This document shows positions 6,892 through 15,373 of a stretch of DNA of 22,172 nucleotides, piece after piece. The stretch's first letter is position 1. The number at the start of each line of letters is the position of its first letter. This DNA comes from an uncultured Succinivibrio sp. (GTDB lineage Bacteria; Pseudomonadota; Gammaproteobacteria; Enterobacterales; Succinivibrionaceae): contig CAKQDA010000023.1 in assembly GCA_934218695.1 (NCBI GenBank), positions 1 to 22,172 on the forward strand, read 5' to 3'. The position numbers and the translations under genes were made by a program. The notes beneath the pieces were generated by a model. The model was not told the origin of the DNA, did not search any database, and worked only from the letters and a program-made list of their open reading frames with translations.

Positions 6892-8262
6892 TTAAAGTGT
6901 AAATGACGTAAGTTCGTCGTCATCATCTTTGTCATCGCCATCTGCTGCTGTAGAGGCAGCTCCTTTTTTAACAGCAGTTTCAGTGATTCCATCGTCATCA
7001 GCTACTGTGACTAAGGAACTGTCAGTTTCAGAGTCGATTTTAATGTTGCCGATAAGACTCTGCCAACTCAAATCCGGATTCTGCTCGACAATTGACAGAA
7101 GATCAACGAAAGCCTTGATGGTGTTTCTTGGGGTTCTGAAATAGGCATCACCAATGTTTTTAGAGCAGTGCTCTAAGAAAGCCTTTAAAGCTTCATCTGG
7201 CAGGATGTATTTATCCTTGTTGCCACCTGCAAACACGTTTCTGATGTTGCAGAGCAGTACATAAATCTCTTCAGGGGAGAGGTTCTGCAGCATCAGAATA
7301 GGACTGTGGTAATCAACGACATTTGCAATCTGGGCAAAGGTGTTTTCTGCAAGTCTTGAGTGCAGAGCTTCATAAGAATACAGTCCCTTTCTCTGATCCA
7401 TTAAAAACTCAGGAGTACCGCCAAAGAGGAATCCCACATTTTCGGCACTTCCCTGCAGACAGTCATTTAAAATACGTAAAACCTGCTCATAGTTTGAGCT
7501 TCTTGCTCTCTGAGAAGGCAGTTTGTACAGGTTAACCACCTCATCAAGATTTACAAGAAGACCCTTGTAGCCTGCCTGGGTTACAAATCTTGCTAGCAAT
7601 TTGATGTGATCATAGACATTGCTGTCCTCGACAATGGCTCTTACTCCAAGGTCACGTCTTGCGTCAGCTCGTGAAGTATATTCACCTCGCAGATAGCGGA
7701 TTACATTGTTCTTAAGATCCTCATTGCCCTCGTTATAGGCTTTCCAGTAGGATGAAATCACCTGGGCAAAATCATAACCGTCGACAAGTTCTGACAGAGA
7801 ATTTAATTTGTCTTTAATTACTCTTTCAACATCTCTGCCTTCAGCATCGGCAACACGACGCTGTTCGGTGATAAACTTTTCAACAAGAGGGATCATGGCG
7901 TTACCCTCAGGGTGGGCTCTGGTTGCCAGGTTTCTTGCAAGTTCCTTATAGAGATTCCTTGCCTGTCCGTTTGAGGCAAACAGACGTCTGTCAGGAGACA
8001 TATCCGCGTTGACAACCACCATACCCTTCTCAAGTGCAATATAGCGGATTAACTGTAAAAAGAATGATTTACCGGCACCAAAGTCTCCGATGATGATTCT
8101 GAAGGCACTGCCACCCTGCTCGATATTGTCAAGATCTTCAATCAGAGCCTTTACCTCATTAACACGACCTACCTGAATGTACTCAAGTCCGATCCTTGGG
8201 GTCACGCCTGCACGCAGTGACTGAATAATTGCAGATCTTTCACGAGGTCTAATGTTTGCCAT
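6892..8262 (-). CDS. brxD: P-loop ATPase, BrxD type (PF10923/DUF2791)
   Basis: The protein is 456 aa. Walker A is GDFGAGKS (59-66) and Walker B is LLVNLDE (235-241), followed by helical AAA+/STAND-like elements (FLFGGTPEF at 278-286, a sensor-like segment). A 'FRTPRNTIKAFVDLL' segment (375-389) near the end is typical of the BrxC/BrxD ATP-binding family as I know it. Residues 410-456 are a disordered tail with an Asp-rich stretch (442-450). In type 2 BREX, BrxD accompanies the Lhr-like helicase BrxHI. Here the helicase follows on the same strand after 97 bases. The ATG is preceded by a weak AAGGAGC-type site. ATP-dependent loading or switching of the helicase is inference from the pairing. 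No pglX, pglZ or brxC lies in the window. Confidence 0.88.
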   Translation of the reverse strand: MANIRPRERSAIIQSLRAGVTPRIGLEYIQVGRVNEVKALIEDLDNIEQGGSAFRIIIGDFGAGKSFFLQLIRYIALEKGMVVVNADMSPDRRLFASNGQARNLYKELARNLATRAHPEGNAMIPLVEKFITEQRRVADAEGRDVERVIKDKLNSLSELVDGYDFAQVISSYWKAYNEGNEDLKNNVIRYLRGEYTSRADARRDLGVRAIVEDSNVYDHIKLLARFVTQAGYKGLLVNLDEVVNLYKLPSQRARSSNYEQVLRILNDCLQGSAENVGFLFGGTPEFLMDQRKGLYSYEALHSRLAENTFAQIANVVDYHSPILMLQNLSPEEIYVLLCNIRNVFAGGNKDKYILPDEALKAFLEHCSKNIGDAYFRTPRNTIKAFVDLLSIVEQNPDLSWQSLIGNIKIDSETDSSLVTVADDDGITETAVKKGAASTAADGDDKDDDDELTSFTL

Positions 8263-8454
8263 GACTGCTCCTTAAATTTTTGTGAACTGATCATTATATA
8301 CCATGATTTCTTATGGAGTGTATGTATTTACGTGTTGCTGCACACATTTTTACTGGCTCCTGTCTGTTACAGAACAGCTTTGAGAAGGTTTTTTGCAGAG
8401 TGTCTGAAAATACATGAGAAAAACAGCTTCATGAAATTTAAGGTAAGTTGTTTA

Positions 8455-8473
8455 TCCATCTTATAAAGATGGA
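8455..8473. promoter_or_regulatory. Operator-like inverted repeat in the brxD/macrodomain divergent region
   Basis: TCCATCTT (8455-8462) and AAGATGGA (8466-8473) form a perfect 8-bp inverted repeat with an ATA spacer. It lies in the 312-base gap between the divergent ATPase and macrodomain genes, about 100 bases before the latter's start. The rest of that gap (8263-8454 and 8474-8574) shows no gene. A shared operator or promoter-overlapping site is the likely role. Confidence 0.4.
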
Positions 8474-8574
8474 CAAAACACAGGTTTTGATGAGAAAAAA
8501 AGGTGTTTGGTGTCGATTGTATTTATACTTGTATGAACAGCTTTAAACAGTTCCTGCAAGGAGAGTTAATTTAT

Positions 8575-9327
8575 ATGAGCTTTGAAAAAGTACCTGCAAA
8601 AGACACCTCTTTAAGTTCCTGGAGACAGGAGCTTGAGTTTTGCCTGAAAAACCTGAACCGTGACAGTAGAAATTTCAATCCCGACTGTTTAAGGAATGCT
8701 CTGTGCTCTCTTACGGATGATTTAAATTCTGACAGCAAATCAAAGGAAGAACTTTTAACAAAGGTATGTAACGAACTTTCCGTGCAAAGTGACTGCCTTT
8801 CTATAGATGAATACAGACCTCACTGTGTGTGCACTTTGTTTGACGGAGGCGTTCTGGATGTTTATGCTGATGCCATTGTCAATGCCGCCAATTCAGCATT
8901 AAGAGGCGGTGGCGGTGTGGATGGAGCAATCCATATGGCAGCAGGTGCACAGCTGCATGAAGCCTGCATGAAAATTCACGGGTGCAGAACAGGTGATGCT
9001 GTGGTAACACCTTCATTTAACATTAAAAGCACAAACCATATCATTCATACGGTGGGACCAGTGTATCAGCACTGTAAGGATGATCCTGTGCTTTTATCAT
9101 CCTGCTACAGACGATCTCTGGATGAGGCTTTAAAACTTAACTGTACAAGTGTTGCCTTCTGCAGTATTTCTACTGGCGTTTACGGATATCCTCTTTTAGA
9201 AGCCTGTACTGTGGCAAGAGACAGTCTGAGAGCATGGATGAATGATCATAAGAATACAGTAATGAACATCTACCTGTGCTGTTTTTCTGAAAAAGAGCTT
9301 GAAGCGTACAGGCTGGTTCTCAACTAG
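8575..9327 (+). CDS. Macrodomain ADP-ribose hydrolase-like protein with N-terminal extension
   Basis: The protein is 250 aa. Residues about 82-250 are a macrodomain: NAAN at 103-106, the GGGGVDGAIH loop at 111-120 (D116), HTVGP at 158-162 and STGVYGYP at 199-206. These are the ADP-ribose-binding and catalytic loops of the MacroD/YmdB type, which remove ADP-ribose from proteins or hydrolyse O-acetyl-ADP-ribose. Residues 1-80 are a helical extension I do not recognise. I chose ATG 8575 because AAGGAG lies at 8558-8563, 11 bases upstream. The in-frame upstream starts at 8503 and 8533 lack such a site and would add a Cys-rich, improbable N-terminus. The gene is divergent from the brxD-like gene. 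A role in reversing ADP-ribosylation during stress or phage attack is inference from this context. Confidence 0.9.
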   Translation: MSFEKVPAKDTSLSSWRQELEFCLKNLNRDSRNFNPDCLRNALCSLTDDLNSDSKSKEELLTKVCNELSVQSDCLSIDEYRPHCVCTLFDGGVLDVYADAIVNAANSALRGGGGVDGAIHMAAGAQLHEACMKIHGCRTGDAVVTPSFNIKSTNHIIHTVGPVYQHCKDDPVLLSSCYRRSLDEALKLNCTSVAFCSISTGVYGYPLLEACTVARDSLRAWMNDHKNTVMNIYLCCFSEKELEAYRLVLN

Positions 9328-9388
9328 TTTCAGAGCTGTGAGAAAAAGAGACTGAGTATCAGAGATCATTTCACAGATATGATGAAAA

Positions 9389-9416
9389 AGACCTCAGATC
9401 ATATGATTTGAGGTCT
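9389..9416 (-). terminator. Terminator between the convergent macrodomain and secreted-protein genes
   Basis: A 28-nt near-palindrome has AGACCTCA (9389-9396) and TGAGGTCT (9409-9416) as outer arms. The inner GATCAT/ATGATT pairing has one G-T wobble. On the minus strand it is followed by TTTTCATC, so it best serves the gene ending at 9462. On the plus strand the tail is GTGTGTGG, a poor terminator for the macrodomain gene. Confidence 0.75.
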
Positions 9417-9461
9417 GTGTGTGGGATTGAAAAATCTTATTTGTCAGAATTCTGGTTTTTG

Positions 9462-10214
9462 TTACAATTCTGATTTCTTATAGGATTCAGTTGACAGAAA
9501 TTCACCTAAAGCATGAGATACAGCCTTTCTTGCTTTGTCAGCAACTGTTCTTGGGAAAGCGCTCTTGATAATTGAGAAATGATCTCTGTTATTCTTGCTT
9601 AGAGTATGAATATATACTACAGAGCCATCCTTATACATTTCATAGCTTTCAAAAGCAAAAAGTTTGTTTGTCTGATCCTGCAGGGAATACTGACATACTG
9701 TTGAATCTTTACCAGTGTATAAGGTAGCCTTGCTCAAAGTATTTTTAGACTGATTCTTTTTTGCCTGCTTATGGAGTTTTTGGCAGAAAGTGTTTCTGTT
9801 TTGGTCCTTGATCTCTCTGGTAAAATCCACATAGGCAGTTACCATATCATCGACATTGGTGAGCAGGATCTTCTGGTCTCTGTCACTGTCAGCATTGCTG
9901 TTTGTAAACAGAACAGCATTATAACCGTTAGGAACCCACTGATTTAAAGTATCAGAATCGACCATTTCACCTTCAAAGAAAACATTAACCTTGTACTTGT
10001 TTCCTGTTTTGTCTGAATAGTACTGCTGCATTTCAGTGCGTTTGTTTTCTAAAGCCTTTTTACGCTCTAATCTTGCAGCCTTAGCTTTTTCAAGCATGAT
10101 CATTGCCTTGCTTTTACCTTCATCGGAACCTGCCTGTGATGGCATTGTTGCAAATATGCCTGCTGCAATACATGCACCTAATACGGTGATAAAGGTCAAT
10201 TTTTTCTTAGTCAT
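9462..10214 (-). CDS. Secreted or periplasmic protein of unknown function
   Basis: The protein is 250 aa with a clear signal peptide: KKK at 3-5, a hydrophobic core at 7-23, and a likely cleavage after SQA (residue 28). The mature part opens with a strongly charged helix (33-66, Lys/Arg/Glu), probably coiled-coil-like. A mixed region of beta-type segments follows. Only two cysteines remain in the mature chain (C144 and C174), which could form a disulfide in the periplasm. I recognise no family and no enzyme motif. The ribosome-binding site is weak (A-rich, no GGAG). The gene stands alone, with a terminator downstream and 180 bases to the next minus-strand gene, so it is likely transcribed from its own promoter. 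Confidence 0.75.
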   Translation of the reverse strand: MTKKKLTFITVLGACIAAGIFATMPSQAGSDEGKSKAMIMLEKAKAARLERKKALENKRTEMQQYYSDKTGNKYKVNVFFEGEMVDSDTLNQWVPNGYNAVLFTNSNADSDRDQKILLTNVDDMVTAYVDFTREIKDQNRNTFCQKLHKQAKKNQSKNTLSKATLYTGKDSTVCQYSLQDQTNKLFAFESYEMYKDGSVVYIHTLSKNNRDHFSIIKSAFPRTVADKARKAVSHALGEFLSTESYKKSEL

Positions 10215-10394
10215 TTTTAATTTATTACTAATAAAATGTGATCTGAACGATGTTTTTTGTATGACTATGATAAGTATTTTATGTGATGTATGTCAAATTT
10301 TATTTTGAAAAAATTTGTAATGTGCGAAAAAGATCTTACAGAGGAAAATCAGGTAAAAGTTCTGATGATAAAACTAAATGCATTTTTAGCTGTT

Positions 10395-11039
10395 CTAGGC
10401 TCGACTGTAACTGTCGGTTATAAGTCTGCTGATGACAGAAAAATCCAGACCGTGATTCAAGACAATAGATACCCATGATTTCTTGTTCATATGGTATGCA
10501 GGAAAGATCTTAAGATTGTCGACAGGACTCTGTTTTTCATCTGTACTTATCTTTACATTCAGCACATTAAGATATTTTTCACCAGAACCTGAGAGCTTCT
10601 TTTTCTGACATTTTAAGAGGACGGCAAACCATTTGCCATTTTCCTTCTTTCTGAAGACTGCATTATCAGATCCTGATTTGTCGCACCAAGGATATTCTAC
10701 CTGTACTTCGTATTTCTGTTTGATAAAGTCCTTAACAAGTTTAATCTGATCAAAGTAAAGAGATTTGTCAGTGCAGTGCTCAATAATGTCATTTTTTAAC
10801 TCTGATATAGCATTTCTTACTTTCTTCACATACTCTCCATTAGCTTTTGGAGACAGATGCAGCCTGTATTCTTCAGAGGAAAAAGGATCTATTGCTTTAA
10901 TATTAAGAGACTGACCGTCATTTCCAATTTCAGCCTGAAGGATAATATTGAGATATTCATAATTTTTTGTAAGTACAAACCCTGTTTTGACATTTGAAAA
11001 GCCAAAGTTCCTAAGTTCTGATTCTGGAAATTTATTCAT
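10395..11039 (-). CDS. MmcQ/YjbR family protein, long form
   Basis: The protein is 214 aa. Residues about 96-214 carry the MmcQ/YjbR fold signature: VEYPWCDKSGSDNAVFR (114-130), the NGKWFAVLLKC strand pair (134-144), the FPAYHMNKKSW loop (179-189) and the closing helix LITDSYSRA. Members are usually about 115-120 aa and are called DNA-binding on structural grounds only; no firm function is known. Residues 1-95 form an extra N-terminal domain, as in longer MmcQ proteins of some anaerobes. The ATG has only a weak AAGAA-type site. The gene has no operon partner: 180 bases separate it from the secreted-protein gene, and the region upstream to 11204 is non-coding. Confidence 0.85.
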   Translation of the reverse strand: MNKFPESELRNFGFSNVKTGFVLTKNYEYLNIILQAEIGNDGQSLNIKAIDPFSSEEYRLHLSPKANGEYVKKVRNAISELKNDIIEHCTDKSLYFDQIKLVKDFIKQKYEVQVEYPWCDKSGSDNAVFRKKENGKWFAVLLKCQKKKLSGSGEKYLNVLNVKISTDEKQSPVDNLKIFPAYHMNKKSWVSIVLNHGLDFSVISRLITDSYSRA

Positions 11040-11204
11040 TTCTTATTCTGTTAGTGAATAAAAACTCAGCATTAGGCAGATGCCTGCAGGAGTTTTTAAT
11101 CATAATGACAAAGTAAAACATTAGCTCATTTTATACTTCAACTGCAGTTTTTTACGAAAAGCTCAAATCATTTTCATTAACTTTCTGAACAGGAGCGATA
11201 TTTA

Positions 11205-11990
11205 ATGTATATTCAGCTAAAGTATCATGATCTTCGGTTTTGTAGGTGTTTAAATGTCATCGTCTCAATTTTTACCATTACCAGAAAGTCCATCAGCTTT
11301 AAGCTCAATGAATCCATGAACTATGACACACTCAGTGAGCATAATTCAGATGACTTCTGGTCTTTACTTCTGCATACAGGATATCTTACAGTAGACTTTG
11401 AAAAGACAGATGAAAATGAGCTTACAAAAGACAGTTCATCTGATAAGAACATCTTTGCAAGAATTCCAAATTTGGAAATAAGAGAGTGTTTTACAAACAA
11501 TATTAAAGAAAGATTCAGTTCAGAATTTGTAAAACTCAATTTACCAAATAAGTTAGTTGGGGCTTTGTCTGCAGGTAATACGCAGGAGCTTACAGATATT
11601 CTTTTTGACATGCTGCAAAAGTATGTCTCTGTAAGAGACACTGCCACAAAGGCTCCTTTAGAGAACTACTATCACGGATTTCTAAACGGACTGTTCTCAA
11701 ACTGCTCTAAAGGTTTCTTTTCTGAATATCATTCAAACTGTGAATCAGGGGACGGTTATGCTGATATCGTCTTTAAGAGTAAAAGAGGCGATAAAGCTGT
11801 AATCATTGAGATTAAGAGCTGCAAAGGCACTGACAGCAAAAAAGCTAAAGCCAGAGAAGCATTAGCTCAGATTGAAGAGAAAAACTAAGCACAACCTTAT
11901 CTTGAGAATGAGGATGTGTCTTTAGTCTATGCCTATGGTATTTCCTTTATCAGAAAGGACTGTGAAGTTTTAGGCTGGAAAATCAAATAG
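11205..11990 (+). pseudogene. Broken AAA-ATPase-like / PD-(D/E)XK nuclease family protein
   Basis: The readable part, from about KSISFKLNES onward, matches the end of the AAA-ATPase-like domain (PF09820; DDFWSLLLHTGYLT and IPNLEIRECF). A PD-(D/E)XK domain (PF08011) follows: YYHGFLNGL, then GYADIVF and VIIEIKS as the D...E-x-K core. A TAA at 11886-11888 stops the frame after IEEKN. The same frame continues for 33 more family-like codons (AQPYLENEDVSLVYAYGISF, ending GWKIK) to TAG at 11988-11990. The family usually has a Tyr at the stop position, so a TAT/TAC to TAA change is likely. The whole N-terminal ATPase part is missing: the first 30 or so codons do not look homologous. The gene is therefore dead twice over. 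Such genes occur in multiple copies in many anaerobes. Confidence 0.8.
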
Positions 11991-12045
11991 CAGCAGGCAT
12001 GAATGAAGACAGAACCTCTGACAGTGAAAAAATTGATTTTAGGTT

Positions 12046-12080
12046 AAAAGAGCATATCCTGTTTTCACAGAATATGCTCT
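12046..12080 (-). terminator. Terminator of the alpha-amylase gene
   Basis: A 9-bp stem, AGAGCATAT (12049-12057) with ATATGCTCT (12072-12080), has a 14-nt loop. On the minus strand it is followed by TTTTAACC. It lies about 50 bases past the amylase stop codon, between it and the converging pseudogene. Confidence 0.75.
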
Positions 12081-12127
12081 GTTTCCATGAGGTTGTGGAA
12101 AATTGAACTTAGCTGAGCCTTAAATAT

Positions 12128-13789
12128 TTATTCGTAAAATCCTTTAGACTCACCGTCTGTTACTACTTCAAAGCACAATGGGGCTACAGTAACAGTATAT
12201 GAACCATCCGTATTCTTTACAGCAGGCACTGTTCCTATCAGAGCTTTCAGGCTCTTATCCTTAGGAAACATCTCAGGACTGATGGTGATCTTCGCGGTAC
12301 TGCTTTTATCAAGGTTCATCAGATAGAAGAAGGTGTCATCTCCCTTAAAGGTTTTTCTGATGGAGAAAAGAGATCCACTGATCTTTAAAAGCTCCATTTT
12401 TCCGTTTGAGATGGATCCATGCTGAGCACGCAGATGCATCAGATAGGAAAAGAGTTTTTGATGCTGAAGTTCTTTTTCTGTGAAGTTTGAGATCTTGCCG
12501 TTATCACGTGCTACATGATCGTCGTAATATCCCATTTCATTTCTTTTGGCAGCAAAGCCTGGAACTTCCTGGCCAATCTCTTCACCATAGTAATTGGTCA
12601 TAGGTCCTGAGTGTGCTACTGCCAGGTATGATAAAGCAAGATCGACTCTCCTGTCATAGCTCTCTGACAGTCCTGCTCTCTGAATAAGATCACCAAAACG
12701 CACCAGATCATGATTTGTGATCATGAGATTAGGATAGGCATGTTTTGGAAGATTGTTTTCATCATACTTTAAAAGGTCAACTATGTTTGAGGCAAAATGG
12801 TTCATTTTTCCCCATTCTTCAGTTGCCAGAGTCTGCACAATGCCGTATCTCAGACCAAATTCAAAGCATGAATCAAGCGCTGGCTCCTTATCTGAACCGT
12901 AGCCGGTCTTGGTGATGGTAGGGTTGTCAGACCAGATCTCTCCCACCATATAGGCAAGAGGGTGAACATCATTGCCGTTGCTGTCTTTATAGGTAACTCT
13001 GGCACTTGTATCTTCTACAGCCTTTTTAATATGACGCCAAGTATCAAGAGGTACCTGATAGGCCTGATCAAGTCTCCAGCCGTCAATCTTGTAGTTCTCT
13101 ATATAGTGGGTTGCAACTTCAGTCATAAACTTTTCTGAATCACCGTTTTCATCAAAAACAGTGCAGGAGGTGTTTACAGGAGGATTGTATGGCTGCAGAT
13201 TGCTGCCTATGCATTTACCTGACATATGCAGAGTGTTGCCTTTAGGTGACTTAGCAACTACATCAGATCTGAAGTGTCCGAAAACGCCGTCTAAGAACAC
13301 GTAAAGTCCGTTCTTATGAGCAGTATCGATTAACTCTTTTAACTTCTCGTTAGTACCGAAACGAGGTTCCACATTAAAGTAGTCGTAAATGTAATAACCT
13401 GTGGCATCAAGTTCTGATGGTTTCTGACCTTTAGGTACTGTTTGAAAGACAGGAGTCATCCAGATGGCGTTCATGCCTAGACTTTTAATATAGGGGATAG
13501 CATTGATGATACCCTGCAGATCACCTTTGTGTGAAGATGTACCGTAGCCTGTATCAAAGTTAATGGAATCGTCTCCATTCTGAAAAGATTCAACCATTAC
13601 CTGATAAATACGCAGATTGGCTACAGGATCAACTACACCGGTGTCGTTTCTGTAGGATTTAAAAGAGTTGTACCAGTTCTGGTTAACTGAATCTAAGGTG
13701 TATTCATCAACTCCGCCTGGTCCTGATGAGCAGCCAGACAGTAAAGAGAGTACCCCTAAAGAAAGTGCGGTTTTTATTATTGATTTCAT
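12128..13789 (-). CDS. Alpha-amylase family (GH13) lipoprotein
   Basis: The protein is 553 aa from ATG 13789. I chose this start because it puts a lipoprotein signal at the N-terminus (MKSIIKTALSLGVLSLLSGC, lipobox LSGC, lipidated C20). The in-frame GTG at 13891 would place 34 unlikely residues before it. The GH13 regions are in order: I is DGVFGH (167-172, with Gly where Asn is usual), II is DGWRLDQ with nucleophile D241, III is VGEIW with acid/base E284, and IV is NHD with D361. A beta-sandwich domain C covers about 460-553. It should hydrolyse alpha-1,4-glucans or maltodextrins at the envelope, possibly at the cell surface. The missing Asn in region I is seen in some GH13 subfamilies but might shift specificity. 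It is a single-gene unit with its own terminator, and no sugar transporter adjoins it. Confidence 0.92.
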   Translation of the reverse strand: MKSIIKTALSLGVLSLLSGCSSGPGGVDEYTLDSVNQNWYNSFKSYRNDTGVVDPVANLRIYQVMVESFQNGDDSINFDTGYGTSSHKGDLQGIINAIPYIKSLGMNAIWMTPVFQTVPKGQKPSELDATGYYIYDYFNVEPRFGTNEKLKELIDTAHKNGLYVFLDGVFGHFRSDVVAKSPKGNTLHMSGKCIGSNLQPYNPPVNTSCTVFDENGDSEKFMTEVATHYIENYKIDGWRLDQAYQVPLDTWRHIKKAVEDTSARVTYKDSNGNDVHPLAYMVGEIWSDNPTITKTGYGSDKEPALDSCFEFGLRYGIVQTLATEEWGKMNHFASNIVDLLKYDENNLPKHAYPNLMITNHDLVRFGDLIQRAGLSESYDRRVDLALSYLAVAHSGPMTNYYGEEIGQEVPGFAAKRNEMGYYDDHVARDNGKISNFTEKELQHQKLFSYLMHLRAQHGSISNGKMELLKISGSLFSIRKTFKGDDTFFYLMNLDKSSTAKITISPEMFPKDKSLKALIGTVPAVKNTDGSYTVTVAPLCFEVVTDGESKGFYE

Positions 13790-13891
13790 GGTTTTCCAAG
13801 ACCCGTTATGTTTGTTTGAATTTTGGTTATTGTACGGATAAAAACGCGATAATATTTTGAACAGTTTCACAGGATTTAATGAGGTCCGCAC

Positions 13892-14230
13892 AATTATTTA
13901 AAAAAAAGAGTTCTGCTACGTAAACAGTGATTAAATTCCATGAAACAGATCACACTGAAAGAGACAGTCTCTTTATATTCTGGCTGATATTACCTGTCAG
14001 ATGGAACATAATGCAAAAGACACTTAAAGAGGATGCTCTGCTTTAGGATGGTAATTGAATTACTGCAGAAGGTAAAAGTATAAAGTACCGACGTTAAACG
14101 CTCCACTAGACCTAAGTTAGGTGCGCGATCCGCATGTCTATCCTGTTATATCAGACAACTCTGTTTATAATAACCTTGCGAACACTATTTGTAAAAGCAA
14201 TGCTTATTCTGTTCTAAAAGCCAAAACTAA
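13892..14230. other. Intergenic region upstream of the amylase
   Basis: No intact gene is supported. Two small palindromes stand out: AAAGAGAC (13958-13965) with GTCTCTTT (13967-13974) around one base, and ACCTAA (14110-14115) with TTAGGT (14117-14122). The first lies 169-185 bases upstream of the amylase start and could be an operator. The right part (from about 14121) contains frame-broken codons that may be the upstream half of the membrane-protein fragment at 14231. Confidence 0.35.
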
Positions 14231-14401
14231 GGTGATCTCATTTTTAAATTTCACGATTGTTCAAGTTTTAATGAGAATCTTACTGGTAAAATACTGTCAG
14301 AGAAAAGTAACAAGTTTGCCGTTGGAGCTATCATTGCTGCCGTTGTTATTTGCATAGTACAGCTGGTTGCTTCGTTTGCTCAGAATTTAATTATGAAATA
14401 G
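14231..14401 (+). pseudogene. C-terminal fragment of a small membrane protein
   Basis: After a TAA at 14228-14230, an open frame of 56 codons runs to TAG at 14399-14401. It begins GDLIFKFHDC and ends with a clear transmembrane segment (KFAVGAIIAAVVICIVQLVA, then SFAQNLIMK). There is no start codon in the useful part. A protein-like frame just upstream (14121-14228, with VYNNLANTICKSNAY) could be its other half after a frameshift. The stop is 9 bases before the next gene's ATG, suggesting a former two-gene operon with the membrane-anchored protein at 14411. The family is not recognised. Confidence 0.45.
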
Positions 14402-14410
14402 GAATGAGAT

Positions 14411-15298
14411 ATGAAGAAAATAGCGATCTATTCAATATTATTGTTGGTAATGTTTGCAGTAGGCTCCTTTTTAGGATTGTATCTATATGATAAATACAAC
14501 GAGTTTCAAATTGAAAAACAAAATGAACAGGCAAAAATAGAATTTCAGAACAAAATTAAAGAAAACGAAGAACTGAGAAATTCTTTATTAAAATCCTTTG
14601 ACACAGATTACGTGAATGTGGGAACCTTTACTCGAAATGAATATAAACAAGTAAAAGAGATTCTTGAATCTGAAGGACAATTTTGTCCAAGAAGAGCTTA
14701 TTACAAACATGAACTTCAAAAATCCTCACCTATAAAAATTTCTGAGTTAAGCAAAAACAAATGTATTATCAATGATGCAGAATTAACCATCTTTATTCAT
14801 CAAGATTATTTAAACGAATTTAAAAAGTTAATAAATTCATACAATAATGATTACAATAGAAATATCAAATTGTTTAATAAGCTCAATATTCATGATCCAG
14901 CTGAAATGGTAAAGAAGGATATCATTAACTGTATTCCAAATGCAGTCGATGTTGTGATAAATGAACAAATTTCTGATGATTACTTAAACTTTAAAGACTC
15001 TAAAACAAATTGCGCATTATGTAATAAATCAAATAATGTAAAAGAATACTTAAAAACTAAAGGGTTTAGAGAAAAGAGTGTTTATGATGTTCCAGAAGAA
15101 TTGTCTGGAATAAATATTGACAAAGAGAACCAAAAATTAGAAAAAGAAATACAGATACCCAAAATTACTGTAGATATTTATTTTAATGAAAAAACAAGAA
15201 TAACAGATAAGGAAAGAAGTGTAATTAAGACTCTTATTCAGGATTATTACGATAATTTTGATAAAGATTTTATATTTATAAAGTCAAATACTAAATAG
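14411..15298 (+). CDS. Membrane-anchored protein of unknown function, AT-rich
   Basis: The protein is 295 aa with one N-terminal transmembrane segment at about residues 5-26 (IAIYSILLLVMFAVGSFLGL) after a KK start, so it is type II-like or a signal anchor. Residues 33-62 form a charged, coiled-coil-prone helix. The rest is a soluble domain rich in Lys, Asn, Ile and Glu, with a Cys pair C-x-x-C (CALC) about two thirds along. The family is not recognised. The base composition is clearly more AT-rich than the neighbouring amylase and transporter genes, pointing to horizontal acquisition. The ribosome-binding site GGAATGAGAT is modest. It sits in a debris zone between pseudogenes and is the only intact gene there. 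A conjugative or phage-element origin is possible but not shown. Confidence 0.75.
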   Translation: MKKIAIYSILLLVMFAVGSFLGLYLYDKYNEFQIEKQNEQAKIEFQNKIKENEELRNSLLKSFDTDYVNVGTFTRNEYKQVKEILESEGQFCPRRAYYKHELQKSSPIKISELSKNKCIINDAELTIFIHQDYLNEFKKLINSYNNDYNRNIKLFNKLNIHDPAEMVKKDIINCIPNAVDVVINEQISDDYLNFKDSKTNCALCNKSNNVKEYLKTKGFREKSVYDVPEELSGINIDKENQKLEKEIQIPKITVDIYFNEKTRITDKERSVIKTLIQDYYDNFDKDFIFIKSNTK

Positions 15299-15326
15299 TT
15301 TTCCAATTAACATATTTATTTATAAA

Positions 15327-15354
15327 ATAAGGCACTACAATTATAGTGCCTTAT
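15327..15354. terminator. Hairpin after the membrane-anchored protein gene
   Basis: A perfect 11-bp inverted repeat, ATAAGGCACTA (15327-15337) with TAGTGCCTTAT (15344-15354), has a 6-nt loop. It lies 29 bases after the upstream stop and 20 before the converging fragment's stop (15374). T-tails are weak on both strands (CTATAAAA on plus, TTTATA on minus), so a shared bidirectional terminator is plausible. Confidence 0.6.
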
Positions 15355-15373
15355 CTATAAAATCAAAGATCAG

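Noticed and set aside
6892..8262. Complete BREX locus
   Set aside because: No methylase, PglZ, PglW or BrxC/PglY gene is in the window; only the BrxD- and BrxHI-like pair is present.
10290..10478. Plus-strand open frame of 62 codons overlapping the MmcQ gene end
   Set aside because: It overlaps the well-supported MmcQ coding sequence in antisense, has no ribosome-binding site and no recognisable motif. I cannot exclude a very small protein in 10290-10394.
13790..13891. GTG start adding 34 residues to the amylase
   Set aside because: The extra residues would bury the clear lipoprotein signal peptide.
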